Shown: positions 35,501 through 53,388, numbered from the stretch's first letter. The stretch: 64,000 bases of DNA from Tubulanus polymorphus (GCF_964204645.1 NC_134031.1:20519307-20583306), one strand, 5' to 3'. Program-made: numbers and translations. The notes: a model not told the origin generated them from the sequence alone.

Positions 35501-38500
35501 TATTACTGATGTCAGTAAAATTACTGGTAACCGGAACTATGGAACTCAACGCTTTGCCAACATGTTGCAAATGAATGTCTTCAGTCTCTAATATTATCTC
35601 TTATATTATTTGATATTTTACATGCAGATAGTTGTCTGCGTGAACTGGTGCAATGGCCATTTTATTAGTTTATAACTAATATGTTGCCCAATAAACTCCG
35701 AAAAAAAATCATTTCCGTCATCTGCGGATATGATTTTCGCACATTGTTTGTGTGTTTGTATAGAGTAACAGAGGCTCAGTTTGCTTCAGTTAACGCATTC
35801 AACTCTCATATGTGGGGTAAAACTACACAGTACACATTTGTTTGGTTTCTGCTACCTGCAGCACAGGTCATCTTCAATAGGTGCAGGACCTCTTCCCATG
35901 CACAGGTTATCCGAGTTCTTGGGATCCGCTGTGGTTGCCTGGGGGCGTGGCAGATCACATAACATGAATTCTAAAAATGCTCCAACTAAATTCAGAAGAA
36001 ATGATTCAAAATATTGAAGTTGTAGGCTGTGATCTCCACGGGTATTTTGCTAGAATTTTTTTTTTATTTTTTAAGTCGCCACTGAAAACTAGTTTTGAGT
36101 CGAAGTTGAAAACTACGCCTCGAAGCGCAGTAAATAAAGAAATTCGCAGTAGCTACGATCGTTCGTAACAAGTCTTTAAACGCGTTATAATAAAGATAGC
36201 CGTAATCTTTACCGATTTTACCTTTGAAAGTAAGGACGAAATTGACGTTCGCCGCGAGGTTGAAGCATTTTTTGACTGAAAACAAACACAAAATTAGAAC
36301 TAATGTCAGAGTTAATCTACGCTCATCATTGCTGCTGCTGCTGTTGTTAGACGTTTCATTATTTGCAGACATGGTTTTTCTCGCTGCTCCCGCACGTTTC
36401 AACGTGAAAATCAATCTGATAGTAATTAATATCATAATCACTGTCGTAACGATAGCAAATAATAAACCCTGAACAATGATGGCGTAGTATCTCAGGTAAA
36501 CATTTTTTGCGAACGGCGTCAATTTCTGCGTCCATCTCTCGTGTCCCGTGCATGGATTACGCGACCGCCGAGTCGTGAACTTGAACGCGTTTGTAATTGA
36601 TTCACAGATTGCGATGATTACGGCTAAATTTATGCAGACGCAACTTTTTTTTAAGCTTATGATTCGCACGGCTTTCAGCGGCCAACAAACTACGATGTAT
36701 CTGTCTATAGCGATGAGCAGTGTTGTCAGATCGGCGACGCGCGTGAATGTTGATTGAACATTTTGCGTGTACGAATACAAACGTTTCATAGCGTGTTTAT
36801 TTCGGCGCTCATGTCTAGTAACAGCGTGTGACTGTAGAGCTCGTATTGAAACTCAAATACGATATACGACAGACACGTGAACAGATCGGCTAAACACAAA
36901 CATCTCAAATAGAAAACGCTCGTGTTGCTCGACCGTTCTTTACTGAGAATAATAAACGACAGTAGATTCGCGTTGACACCGAAGACGGTGACGCTAAAAA
37001 CGACATAATTCATGATCTGAATGTATAAGTTCACGTGGAACGGTTTGTAATCGGCGTGATGGATATATTTACACCGCGGGTAAGGTTTGAAAGTGTTTAT
37101 CCCGCTTGAAGCGGAAATATCGACAATCTCAGTGAAGATGAACGACGAATTTACATCGAGTGACATCGCAAAATGTCGTCTCGTGATTCAAACTAACGTT
37201 TGCTGTCAGTCACACAAGATTTCGCAGCTCGATAAATGTCTATCTGCGCACGAATAGTTTTACTGATGTCTAAATAACTTGCGCTAATGAATGCAACACT
37301 TTGTCAATATCTTGCAAATAAATGCTTTTAGATATATACTATTTTAAAAGGCTTTTTTGGAAATCATGACCTGAGTCAATTAAGTCCAATGCGTTGCATT
37401 CAATCAGGGTTTAGATAAATGTTATCACCATCACAGTGCGGTATAGTCACTGATTTTCGTCTTGAATCAGAAAGCCACAGAAACTATTTTTCAAGGAGAA
37501 ATGGCATGTTAGCCACGATCACACGGAGATGATTAGGCCTAGACCAAAAACATGTCTATGACATGTCATATTTTCAAAGAAGTAATCTGTTTGTAACATG
37601 ATACCGTGTTACATTATGTGGGTTCATTTAACTATAAATGATCACTCAGCTTCTGTTGTTTATGTATCGACAATTTTTATGGTTTTTAAGGTCATAACTG
37701 TAACGTAGGTGCAATAGTTTTCCATCCATATGCAACGAAGAATCTAGACAATTCGGCGTGTTGTTTGGCGTCTTGTGCACAAGATGGAACTGTTAAACTA
37801 TGGAGTCTAGACAGGTATGTCATTATTAGGGTTTTCGGGAACTACCGGACTGTTCTAGATAACCTACCGCACGTCAGGCCAGTTATTAGAACTTATTGGG
37901 AAATTATTTGATTCAAAATATGGCTTTCTCTTCTGACAAATCCTGCCTAAACTGTTCTGTTGGTTTTATGATTTACTGTTAAGGCGTATTTTGGTTTCAT
38001 ACAGTTTTTTAAGGAAGAGCGAAAAAAGGAAAGAAAAATCCTGAGTTTTCCCCCGATATTTCATCTGAGATTTCATGAGATACGAATAAACATTGTTATC
38101 AGTGAAATATTTCACTATCTGTTGTTTAATTGTTTATGGATGATTAGTATTTTCTGATTTTGTATCCTAGTGAAGAACCAATTGCTGATATTGAAGGACA
38201 TGCGCCGTACAGAGTGTCAAGACTAGCATATCATCCATCGGGTCGATTCTTGGCAACTTGTTGGTAAGTTCTGCCTGAATTCAGTGTGCAGGAGCATAAC
38301 CATCTCAACTCTGTTTTCATTTTGAATGAATCAAACTCAAGAATGAATCGAAATCGAAATTTTGCCTTTAAATTTGCTCAATGAATCACACAGTATATTA
38401 GAAACATCTAGCATCTTAGTCATCTCTCACAAAAATAGTCTTACGAGAAAGGTGTTGGGGCTGACTGGTTTTAGCCATTGCAGGGTGGCGGCCACTGACC

Positions 38501-39894
38501 TGGGAAATCGGGAAAACTCTGGGAATCCTGGGAATATACCAGAACTGTAATCTTACGTTTGTTGCTTACTTTCAAATGAAAAGTAAGTTGATTTTCAATC
38601 TGTCACTTCAGTTTTGATAACTCGTGGCGTCTCTGGGATTTGGAAGCTCAGGAAGAGATCTTACATCAAGAGGGTCACAGTAAACCAGTTTATGATATAG
38701 CATTCCAGAATGATGGTGCTTTATGCGCTACGGGGTAAGACTGCAAAACTTTTACTGGCATTTTCTCAAAAAATGAGGATAAGTAATTGCCTTTGAACGC
38801 TACAGTACAAGTTTCAAGGCCTGCGCAATCACTGATGGATTATTTTGTTGTTATCATACCCATGTATTACAGAGGTATGGATGCATTTGGCAGAGTTTGG
38901 GATTTACGTACTGGCAGGTGTGTTATGTTCATGGAAGGTCATCTGAAGTCGGTTTTAGGAATAGATTTCTCCCCTGACGGGTAAGTGGATGCTGATTAAG
39001 TACTCTGTACCTAGAGTCAACTGCAACATGCAACATCTCTTCGTACTATATTCACCATTGTAGTTTGAAATCTTTCTGATCTCTTTTTGGAAATTCACTA
39101 AAAATTACTAATCCCTGGTGTTTGTAGTTCATACGCATGATTTCAAAAATTGCATGAATAGTGATAAAGTGTGAAAAATATAAAGGGTTGGATCCTGATT
39201 TTTGCATAAAGTGTAAATACTTAAATCTTATTCTTGTTTTGTAGATATCATCTGGCAACTGGTAGTGAGGATAATACAGTTAAAATCTGGGATCTTCGAC
39301 ATCGTAAACTGGTTTACACAATTCCAGCACACAAAGGTCTTATTTCAAAAGTTAAATTTCAACGTAAGTTACGTTTTTGAGAATTCATGCATACTGTATC
39401 ATCCATAAAATTAACCAGATACAGGGTGACCACTGACCCAGGAAACCTGGAAAAATGAGGGAATTTTTACAATACCAAAAACCTGGAAATCTGATAATTG
39501 CTATTGACCAAGTGTTTCTTTAAACATTTCAAACCTAGAAATGCAGATTCACTGAAGAGATAGAAAAATCAGGGAAAACTTGGGGGATTTGTAAATGGGC
39601 AGAAAGTGGCGGCACCCTGAAATATCGTTATTATATCTTTTGGCTGTAGGAGATTTGCTCTTTTTTCTATTCGGTATTTTTGTTCATATTTCAGCCGAAC
39701 ACGGGAATTATTTAATCACCGCTTCTTACGATAACACGATCAAAATCTGGTCGAATCCAACGTGGACTCCGTTGAAAACGCTTGCCGGACACGAGGGAAA
39801 GATTATGATGGTCGATATTTCGAAGGACAACAAATTCATAGCGTCGTCATCATTTGACCGAACATTTAAACTATGGACTCCAGACGTTATTTGA
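32535..39894 (+). CDS. PRPF4: U4/U6 snRNP protein PRPF4 (WD40), complete
   Basis: Fourteen coding exons: 32535-32688, 33045-33121, 33212-33284, 33873-33994, 34473-34552, 34642-34735, 35093-35187, 35272-35330, 37691-37814, 38171-38263, 38612-38734, 38873-38980, 39245-39363, 39695-39894. They total 1521 nt (506 residues), close to the vertebrate protein. The N-terminal part has IHYGSLEER and an SFM/PRP4-like region (about 60-115) with [18 protein letters not shown] and LGEPICLFGED. From about 207 to the end come seven WD40 repeats, including [33 protein letters not shown] and a last blade DRTFKLW. PRPF4 is a core factor of the U4/U6.U5 tri-snRNP and works with PRPF3 and PPIH in the nucleus. I start at MSDDEG because the in-frame sequence upstream lies before a splice acceptor. 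The 2.4-kb intron before exon nine carries a GPCR gene on the other strand. Confidence 0.96.
33550..33717. mobile_element. MITE-like element (cctcgttacaatgaac family) in a PRPF4 intron
   Basis: Left end 'gcgaaacctcgttacaatga' is mirrored at the right end (minus strand 'ggagcctcgttataatgac'). The interior repeats 'taactgatag'. Relatives lie at 51279-51399 and, in part, at 20795 and 52485. It is non-coding and lies in the intron between exons 33212-33284 and 33873-33994. Confidence 0.6.
34158..34308. mobile_element. MITE-like element (gaccagttgcat family) in a PRPF4 intron
   Basis: A 151-base palindrome with ends 'ggggccactactggttgcat' and, on the minus strand, 'aggagccagttgcacagtcg'. The middle contains 'aagaccagtcttaagattta'. 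Relatives: 40085-40230, 53389-53491, and fragments near 9480 and 63015. Confidence 0.7.
36064..37166 (-). pseudogene. Rhodopsin-family peptide GPCR, intronless, with a frameshift
   Basis: Two overlapping frames on the minus strand cover one receptor: 37166-36786 (N-terminus, TM1 with NANLLSF, TM2 with LADLF) and 36789-36064 (TM3 ending [16 protein letters not shown]4, TM5, TM6, TM7 with NFFIYC in place of NPxxY, short tail). The shift falls in extracellular loop 1 near 36789-36805, where the first frame ends and the second starts in the overlap ATGA. No GT-AG intron fits there. The DRY motif is intact; no cysteine is seen at the usual start of TM3. The overall look is that of invertebrate FMRFamide/neuropeptide receptors. 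It lies within a PRPF4 intron on the opposite strand. It is either a recent pseudogene or a functional gene with a one-base sequence error; the rest of the frame is free of stops. Confidence 0.8.
38475..38550. repeat. hAT-type MITE fragment in a PRPF4 intron
   Basis: Begins 'gcagggtggcggccactgac' and continues with 'ctgggaaatcgggaaaac', matching the left part of the element at 39422-39619. The right end is missing. Confidence 0.55.
39422..39619. mobile_element. hAT-type MITE in the last PRPF4 intron
   Basis: A 198-base element with inverted ends CAGGGTGACCACTGAC on the left and CAGGGTGCCGCCAC on the right (minus strand). The interior has 'ggaaacctgg' and 'cagggaaaac' phrases typical of a common hAT-derived MITE type. 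Pieces occur at 38475, 45630-45708, 59055-59131, 60550 and near 63735-63830. The right end is only about 75 bases from the acceptor of the last PRPF4 exon. Confidence 0.7.
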
Positions 39895-40084
39895 GGCGTT
39901 CGCAAAATTTTCGTGCATTTATAAGGACTTACAATATGTGATGATTGGCAGTTTAGAAATTATATTCGTAATTTTTTTTCGTAAAATATTTTCGTCTTGT
40001 CTCGTTCATTCTTGTATTACATTCACTTTTCACAGAGATTTCAATGAGTTGATATTACCAAGATTCATTTGTTTTATTATAAGC

Positions 40085-40230
40085 CTAGGACCAGTTGCAT
40101 GGTTGTGACCCAAGTCCAAAAGTGGACTTAAATCTTAAAGACTGGTCTAAAGTTGTTAGATTGGCTATAGAATTAAGTTGGTCTTAGACAGGTGTTAAGT
40201 CTAAGCCTTGACTAAGCAACCGGCCCCTAG
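40085..40230. mobile_element. MITE-like element (gaccagttgcat family)
   Basis: Ends 'ctaggaccagttgcatgg' and, on the minus strand, 'ctaggggccggttgc'. The interior 'aaagactggtctaaagt' is the inverse of the copy at 34158. It lies in the 3' flank of PRPF4, possibly within its 3' UTR. Confidence 0.7.
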
Positions 40231-41319
40231 ATTCTGGATAATTAAGAGAATATCTTAAAATCTATACCAACTAGATCCTTACTAAGGTATTTAGATATCC
40301 ACTCCATGCCATGTAATTATAGTAACACTTCCTTCATGCACGGCCGAGTCTCATATTTTATGAAACACCCTGTAGTACGCCAGGGCGCACAGTTATTCAC
40401 CGGGGAGGATTCAATTCATATGGAAAGTGCCCGGAGATGGAACTACTGTTAAACATAGAACTAGAAAATGTTGGTTATTCTTCATTCATCATATATAGTA
40501 TTAGTTTATTTCAATAAGACATTACATAAACATATATATATATATCTCAAGGACGGAAAATCACGAACAGAACTGTTCAATCACTGCATCATATATTACT
40601 ACGTTATAGTTACAACATAAAATATCAGGTCTTCAGGTGAGGCCAACCTGAGTAATACAGCTATCCATCAACAGCCTGGAACCATTGCCCTTGTGGTTAT
40701 TTGTGAAGTTTGGGTGATCACTTTTAGAAAGTGTGATGACAAAATGACTCTAATGTTTGGCATTTGTTTGAGTCTATTTGTTCATTTAGAACAGACCAAA
40801 AATAACCATTGGTGGAAACACTCAGTCAATGTAATCACAATAACATACAAAATTCCACGCTAAGAATGTTCCTGTACCTTACTAGAATAGTCAAAACTTT
40901 GAAATTAACTTAAGGAAAGTTTTGGGACTTAGTTCTTAGAGTGGACTTTTTCATTAATTCAATAGAAAATTGGTAAGCGCTAATGAAACGCTGAAGGATT
41001 GGTTCCAGGCTCCGGATTGAGACCTGCATTAATTCAAATCTCTGGAACCAGGTCCACAGTTAGAATTAGTTAATTTCCAATGTATTTTTACGCTAAGTCA
41101 AATCTAAACCAATAACTGGGGAACTGGGTCGAGCTAATCTCAGACATAGATTAAAGCTTGGATCTCGAGAGCAGAAAAAGTTGGATGAAACCAAATCTTT
41201 AACTTAAAGAGAATTGCGGAGAATTCCGCTGCACCCAAATCTAATCTATGTCCGCACTACACGAGTTTCTCAAGCTTCAAATCATCACTTGAGCACATTG
41301 ATACGTTTTGCAGTTCAAT
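40231..41319. other. Convergent spacer between PRPF4 and ODAD3
   Basis: No gene is recognised. The 3' ends of PRPF4 (+) and ODAD3 (-) face each other here. It contains a short (at)n tract near 40535 and diverged pieces of the GGTTCCAC palindromic family at about 41000-41130. Confidence 0.5.
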
Positions 41320-47209
<5,890 letters not shown>

Positions 47210-47345
47210 CCTGACTGTAACAGCACCCTGTTCGCTGCAGATTACTGACGATTGATTAGTTCAAAATCAAACTAATAACTCGAACAAACGCGTTCAAAAA
47301 TGTTTTAGCTGTCAATAAACGTCAAGCACCTGTTTGATTACATCC

Positions 47346-47358
47346 GTTACCAAGGAAC
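47346..47358. promoter_or_regulatory. Candidate RFX X-box of ODAD3
   Basis: GTTACCAAGGAAC fits the X-box form GTNRCC-N-RGYAAC with one mismatch in the right half. It lies 137 bases upstream of the ODAD3 ATG. RFX factors drive ciliary genes through such sites near the start. A TGTTTGA, the core of a forkhead/FOXJ1 site, lies next to it near 47331. No binding data are available. Confidence 0.4.
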
Positions 47359-47947
47359 CACGTCAAAGACAACACGAATTGCTGAAACGCTGACATAAAA
47401 CTCAGTCAAATAAATTCTTTTTTCGACCTAAAATTCACAGTTTAATTCAGCGAGAATTAAGTTTGAAAGTAGACGATTCTCTGAATCGATGTTATATTTT
47501 AATTAAATCAAGCACTCGGCTTTTCGTGTATAGATTACGATTATTTCTACTAAGGATAAGGGTAGCTCCGAGAATATCTAAATCAGGACATCCATATTCG
47601 CAGCAGTGCTCTCTCACCGGGAATATCGTTTAGTACAGCCAGCCACCGATAGATGGCGCGCAATGGAAATGTGTTTACTTCCGGTTGTCAAAAATGAAAA
47701 TGACTGTCTTATCTTATCTTATCTAGGCCTATCTCATTTTAGGCTAACTGCACAGTGTGTATAATAATTAATCATGTTAATTGGCACAGGGAGATCAGCC
47801 TAATTATAATAATAGAGTAGGCCTAAGACTTAATAGCTTAAGTCAGCTGGATAGCTTAAGTCAAGAGAGGTTTTAACAGATGCTTGTCACTGTCAGGCAG
47901 TACGTAGTACTAATAAGTAGATAGCTCTGGCTCTTCTTACTTAGTTC

Positions 47948-48126
47948 CACCACAACGGCGCTCGTATCAAATTGTAGTTTAATGTCTTAAACGATAATCT
48001 GTTAATCCAATGTCTATAGTAAACAACATCCGTTATTTATATATAGGCCTATACTAAAGACATAGTTGGATTAGGCCTAACAGATAATCGTTTTTACTAC
48101 AACTCTGATACGAGCCCTTGTGCTTA
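47948..48126. mobile_element. Imperfect inverted repeat in the shared promoter spacer
   Basis: The left arm 'gctcgtatcaaattgtag' to 'tctatagta' (47960-48025) is matched on the other strand by the right arm (48115-48050), 'gctcgtatcagagttgtag' to 'tctttagta', with small insertions. The middle is AT-rich. It looks like a MITE inserted about 270 bases upstream of the ASB start codon. Confidence 0.6.
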
Positions 48127-48399
48127 GTTCGATTATTTTTTTAGACCAATTGACTGACAGATAGACAGACATAAACGAGTCAAAGTGTACGCTACCAACA
48201 CAATCAATCCCCGCGCCAAACACCAGCAATGAGCAGTAGAACCGTTTTGCTCTAATGATGTCAATGACGTGATTGATCTGATGATGTCGTCTTCTTGCAT
48301 CGCTTGCTAATAATAACGACTTTATGTTTGGACTAGTTAGAAAAATATTGACAAACAACCTCTGTTCATGCCTAAATAGCCGTAGCGTTTGAATAAACT

Positions 48400-51107
48400 A
48401 TGTCGTTCAACGGAGGAGAGTTTGGATCGCGGTTCCGGGACGCGATTCTGACGACAAATAAAAGAGAGGTGCGCGAATGCCTCATCTTTTATCAACTAAA
48501 CCCAACTCCCGGCGTCGACATCAATGAACTATTTTGCGAAGCGGTTCGAACCGGTAGCGTTGATATCATCGACATGTTTCTGTTAAACTCGCGACGACTG
48601 GATCTGGCGTATAAAGACGCGAGCGGTAAACGTCCGTTGCACCACGCCGCTGAAACCGGCAACGCCGACATCGTCAAATCGATCATCGACGCCGGTTCGA
48701 TCGTCAACGTTTTAGACGGCGAGAACGGTTTCTCGGCTTTGCATTACGCGGCGCGATCGGGCAAATCGGAAATCGTGAAAGTGCTCGTACGCGAAGGAGC
48801 GCATATGAATCGCAACCGCACGTTCAAGGAAGGCGAAGCGCCGTTGCATATGGCCTGCTGCGGAGGTCACGTGGAGGTCGTACGCGAACTGATCCGTGCC
48901 GGCGCAAATATTAATATTCTTACGACCGATTCTCACTGCCAAACACCGCTGCATAAAGCGATACAATTCCGCCAGTACGAAATAATGCAAGCGTTGTTAG
49001 AGGCCGGCGCCGATGTCGGCATCCCTGACGCAGCCGGGAGATCGTCATTGCATTTAGTAGCTGAAGCCGGTCCGCTTCGCGCGTTGAAACTCCTAATCGA
49101 ATTCGGCATCGCCGAGGAGATGCCTCGGGATAAACGCGGCCGTAAACCGATTCACGCGGCCGTCTCGTACCGGCAGACGGAGATCGTACGGTTACTCGTG
49201 TCGGAGATTCCGGCCGACGTGGACGCGTTCGATAACGACGGCATGACGCCTCTTCTCCTGGCCGTACTCGGCGGATTCTCTGACATCGCAATGATTCTAA
49301 TCGACGCCGGAGCAGCAGTAGATCGGATCGAATTGAAATTAGGTTAGTAGTAAACGATGGCACCCGTATACATGAGAGGTTGATTTGAATTGGTTTCAGG
49401 GAGCTGAAAAAATGGTGTACCAGCAAACCATCAAATAGGCAATAAATAACCCGTCTATTTCACGACCGGATTTTTTCACAAACCAATTTGTAAATTAAGT
49501 CATTAATTGTGGACTGAAGTCAATTGAAAGTATTTTTAAAATTTAAGCTTTTTCAAATGTGTGTTGGTTGGTGCGCGATGCGTAATTTCAAAAAGATGAA
49601 TTTTCGATTTTTCTTTTCTAAAAAGTAAACAATATATCACATTGTGTTTGTTCCAGGAGCCACTGCTTTGAACCTCGCTGTTAGCACAGGTCGATTAGAT
49701 ATTACCAGATTGTTATTAGAAAATGGCGCTGACCCGACGATTGCTGATTTCAAGGGAGTGACACCTCTTCACCGCGCTCAAGTACTCAAATGTAAGTATT
49801 ACGTAAATGCATTTCTAACCATCCTCCTTCGTAGGCATATAGTAGGAAATTAGTGGCCATTCTCTATCTTAAATTGCGAATTGTTTGGTGGTTTGAACTT
49901 GATTTCACAGATCTACACTCAATCTAAGTCCAACTCAAAGTTTAATAAGTTACATACCGGTTTGAACTTCGTTTGAACTGTTCCTTACAGTTCTCCATTA
50001 AGTTCGAATTGCAATTACAAAACTGGTAGATATGCCATCTCTGACTCCCTGAATCATGAAGATGCAATGACTGACTCCCAGTCATAGCGCTGTGGGCTCC
50101 TTGTAGCAAAGTTGTCGCTAGGTCTCACGGACTTCACGGACATAGATTTGCAGAGGGTCGCAGGTTCAAAGAACACCAAAAAAGAAGAATTTGTTTGTTT
50201 TTTCAGCTGATGTTCGAGGTTTAATCGTGAAGCTGCTGATTATGAATGGTTCGAGGATGAACAGCACCGATGATCACGGTTACACGCCGCTAGATCGATG
50301 CGTTTTTCAAACGGTTCTTTCGAATTTCGACAAAGAGACGCTGAAACTGATGACCAGTGCAGGAGCGCATTTACAACCCATATTCACAGAAAGGTACGAG
50401 ACTTGATATTCTAAATGCCGACGCACAGGAAGCGGGAAACACTGAAATTGTCCTGAATCCAGGTTTCTCATTTCTTGTAATCGACAGGGAAAAGCTCGGA
50501 AACATGTTTCTGTCTCCCGTTGCTTTGTCATGTGTGTTGGGCTTAAAATTGCAAATTGCGGTCCATTGATGATAATTCATCGATTCTGAATATCAGTTAA
50601 CTGTCACACTAATATACCGTAGTCCTATTCCTATCCTACTACAATGCTCAACAGGTGCTGACATCTTTCAGTAGTGACTTTTACTAATTAACAATTAAAC
50701 AGTATCTGGATACACAGCACAGTGAAAGGGTTTTAACTATTACTAACTCCTTTCTTCATATCGTTCGTTTCAGTCGAAGACATCGCAATTCACCGTTGTG
50801 CTGGTTAGTTTGGCGAGGCGATCTCGAATCGGCGCGGTTCCTCGTCAACTCGGGTTGGAACCTACGTCAGGAAACGTGGCTCAATCTTCCCGGACGTAAC
50901 GACGAACACACGGAATTCATCGCGTGGCTGAGGCGTCTGCTTTACGAGCCGCGAACTCTTATTCACATGTGTCGTCTGGCGATTCGCGAATGTTTAAGCT
51001 TCTGCGCGAACGACAAAGAAATTTTGACCGGTATCGGAACGTTGCCGCTTCCAACGGTTATCAAAAAATTCTTGAAGTTTCAAGAGGAGATGGATATGTT
51101 GAAGTGA
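48400..51107 (+). CDS. Ankyrin repeat and SOCS box (ASB) protein
   Basis: Four coding exons, 48400-49342, 49657-49791, 50207-50393 and 50774-51107, total 1599 nt and 532 residues. About ten ankyrin repeats fill residues 40-410, with typical cores such as GKRPLHHAAETGN, GFSALHYAARSGK, EAPLHMACCGGH and TALNLAVSTGR. The C-terminal 50 residues form a SOCS box: LLYEPRTLIHMCRLAIRECL, an elongin-B/C-binding BC-box, then LPLPTVIKKFL, the Cul5-box region. Such proteins are substrate receptors of Cullin5 E3 ubiquitin ligases. Which ASB subgroup it belongs to cannot be told by eye. The long GC-rich first exon contrasts with the AT-rich introns. Start is the ATG at MSFNGG, with no upstream in-frame ATG nearby. 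Confidence 0.93.
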
Positions 51108-51278
51108 ACGATCGATCTGTAGCCTGGCTCCACCGACCTTCAGATATCCACCAACGTGAAGTCTCGACGATCGCTTTGTAAAAGCATGGTGACAATATGA
51201 TTGCCAGTAATATCCGACATTAGTGCTTTGTCTGATTAGTTTAGTTTCAATTGAAATTAGAAGTCCTGAACGCCTAGA

Positions 51279-51399
51279 GTGGAACTTCATTACAACGAAC
51301 TTCAGTGGACTGGAAAAAAGTGTTTGTAATAACTGGTAGTTTGTTGTATCCAGTCTGAATTGGATTATACATTACATCCAGTGTAACTAGCTTCCACTG
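51279..51399. mobile_element. MITE-like element (cctcgttacaatgaac family)
   Basis: Starts 'agtggaacttcattacaacg' followed by 'aacttcagtggactgg', and ends 'gtgtaactagcttccact', the inverse of its start. It resembles 33550-33717. It lies in the 3' flank of the ASB gene. Confidence 0.6.
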
Positions 51400-52320
51400 T
51401 CATTGTTTTTCCTACCTTTCAGAAAAAAGAAAAGCCTTCCATTGTGCATGCAACAGTTCGATGCATGTTACTCATTTTGAGCGTATGAAAAGATTCATTT
51501 TAGGATTGGGGTTAGGTTTTTTAAGTCTAGCTATTAACGTTAGGGGTAAGGTTTAGGGTTAGGATAGGGTATATGCTAATGCAAAGTAAAGCGGTTTAAA
51601 TATTGAAAAACATTTTGGCTTAGAGTGCGTGTTAGTGCATGTGTGCTTCATGCACGTTGCAAAGCTTCTTCAATTCTCTGATGGGAAAAACAATTACGCA
51701 GGCCTGAACAGGAGGCGTGAACCATAGATATAAGTGTCAGTGACAGATTGATACCTTCTGTACTGCTTCGAGAACCCTTAAAATATTGTGTTTGTTTGAT
51801 TTTCCATTATTTTGCCTTTTGCTCGCGCCATCTATGCTTAAGCTGAAGTTATTCCCGGGAGCTTTCTGCCTCTAAATTTCTTAAAAAAATATAAGTCAAT
51901 ATGACGATCTAGCTAGTTGCCCTGCGGCAACCTGCAGCGCGTTCAGACATTGTTGGGCAAAATCTTGGTCACTTTTGAAATAAAACAATGAAAAGGGCAT
52001 GTAGGCAGCCTTTTAGTTTACCAGAAATAAGAAACAGGGAATGAATGAGGAAATGAACTTTTTTTCTGAACATTTCTTCAATAAAAAAGTATTAGTGTCA
52101 TTGGAATGTATATACCACAGTTGGGCCTACAAGCATCGTGGAGCACTTTCCTGGACTAGGTGAACTATTATTAAATTAACCTTGCTAAACGCAGTATTTT
52201 TGCTATGATTCTGCTGTGATTAACGAGCTACAACAATGTGCTACTCATGTTCATGATAAATGAATAAAATAAATCATTTAAAAAATTCATCTCTTTATTG
52301 AAAATTCATGTTTCATATCA

Positions 52321-52433
52321 GGGGCTGGTTTTATTATAGCCTGGTATCAACTTTAACCCGGGGCTCGCTCAATTCATTTTCAGTTCAGTTAACCCCCGGG
52401 TTAAAGTTAATACCAGTCTATAAAACCGGCCCC
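52321..52433. mobile_element. MITE-like palindrome (GGGGCTGGTTTTAT family)
   Basis: A 113-base element: the left end GGGGCTGGTTTTATTATAGC and the right end read on the minus strand GGGGCCGGTTTTATAGACTG are inverted copies for about 40 bases, including 'caactttaaccc' / 'gggttaaagtt'. Only a short unpaired middle remains. No second copy is in the window. Confidence 0.75.
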
Positions 52434-52569
52434 AGGATTTTGAAGAATGGCTTTCAGCTGCGATCCAGAATCATCTTTATGTTACAGTGGAACCTCGTAC
52501 AAACTACCCGGGATATAGTGACCTATCGATATAGTGGCATGATCGTGATCATGATTGATTCTGTAGTGT

Positions 52570-52650
52570 ACAGGGTAGATAGGCGGCCAGCCGGGCCAAT
52601 TATCAAGCTCGGCAGGAATGAGAAACGAGGTATCAATTTCTTTAGCCTTA
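52570..52650. repeat. Dispersed repeat shared with 24060-24130
   Basis: Both copies run 'agataggcggcc', 'gccggg', 'tcaagctc', 'gagaa' and 'atcaatttctttagcct' or a close variant. No coding content. Confidence 0.55.
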
Positions 52651-53388
52651 CTGGACATTTGAATTGACAAGTAATTAGTTAACCCTTGATGATCCAAGAT
52701 TCCGTCTACAAATGAATAAACAACAATTATTTTTTATGAAATGGTATCATTATTCGGCAATGGACACATTTTTATATAGCTTTGCGATGTTTTCTTTTAA
52801 TACAAAAATTACATTTATCCTTATGAGAAGAAATATAAGACGCGTAGTGTTTTAAAAGTAGAGAGAGAGAGAGAGGAATGTAGCCTTACAAAAAAAAAGA
52901 ACTTTCAAATTACGTCATATCATCTCGAAAAAGCAGCTACATCGATAACAATCATAATTAACGCCTATATATTTTGTGTTAATGCCTACGCACAGTTCTA
53001 ATAAGCCTCAAAGGCAACAAATACAAACTCAATCGGATTGAAAAATGAAGTACGTTGTAGATTGAATTTCATCGGGCATTTTTTATTTCAATGCCAAATT
53101 ATGAAGGCAAAATAATAATTACCGACAATCTAAGCAAAAAATTGCCACAAATGTCGAAATCTATTTTTGATGAATGAGAAATCATGTAAGACCCTGGCGG
53201 CTTCAGAACTGTAAATAATTTGACTTGCGCCTTAATTTGTTACTAATGCACCTGGAACCTGGATATTACAACAGGAAAACCAATAATTCCCCTAAAAACT
53301 TTTTCATATATACATGTATCCAACATACATTCTGACATTTGGACAAGTGAAATTGAAATATGAACATTTTATGGAACCTGCGGCCGGT

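Larger units (their letters stand above)
47210..48399. other. Head-to-head spacer between ODAD3 and the ASB gene
   Basis: This 1.19-kb stretch separates the divergent starts of ODAD3 (-) and the ankyrin/SOCS gene (+) and must hold both promoters. It contains the candidate X-box at 47346 and an inverted-repeat element at about 47948-48126. No coding exon is seen. Confidence 0.6.

Noticed and set aside
48492-49426. Long minus-strand open frames opposite ASB exon 1
   Set aside because: They are antisense shadows of a GC-rich coding exon and show no domain of their own.
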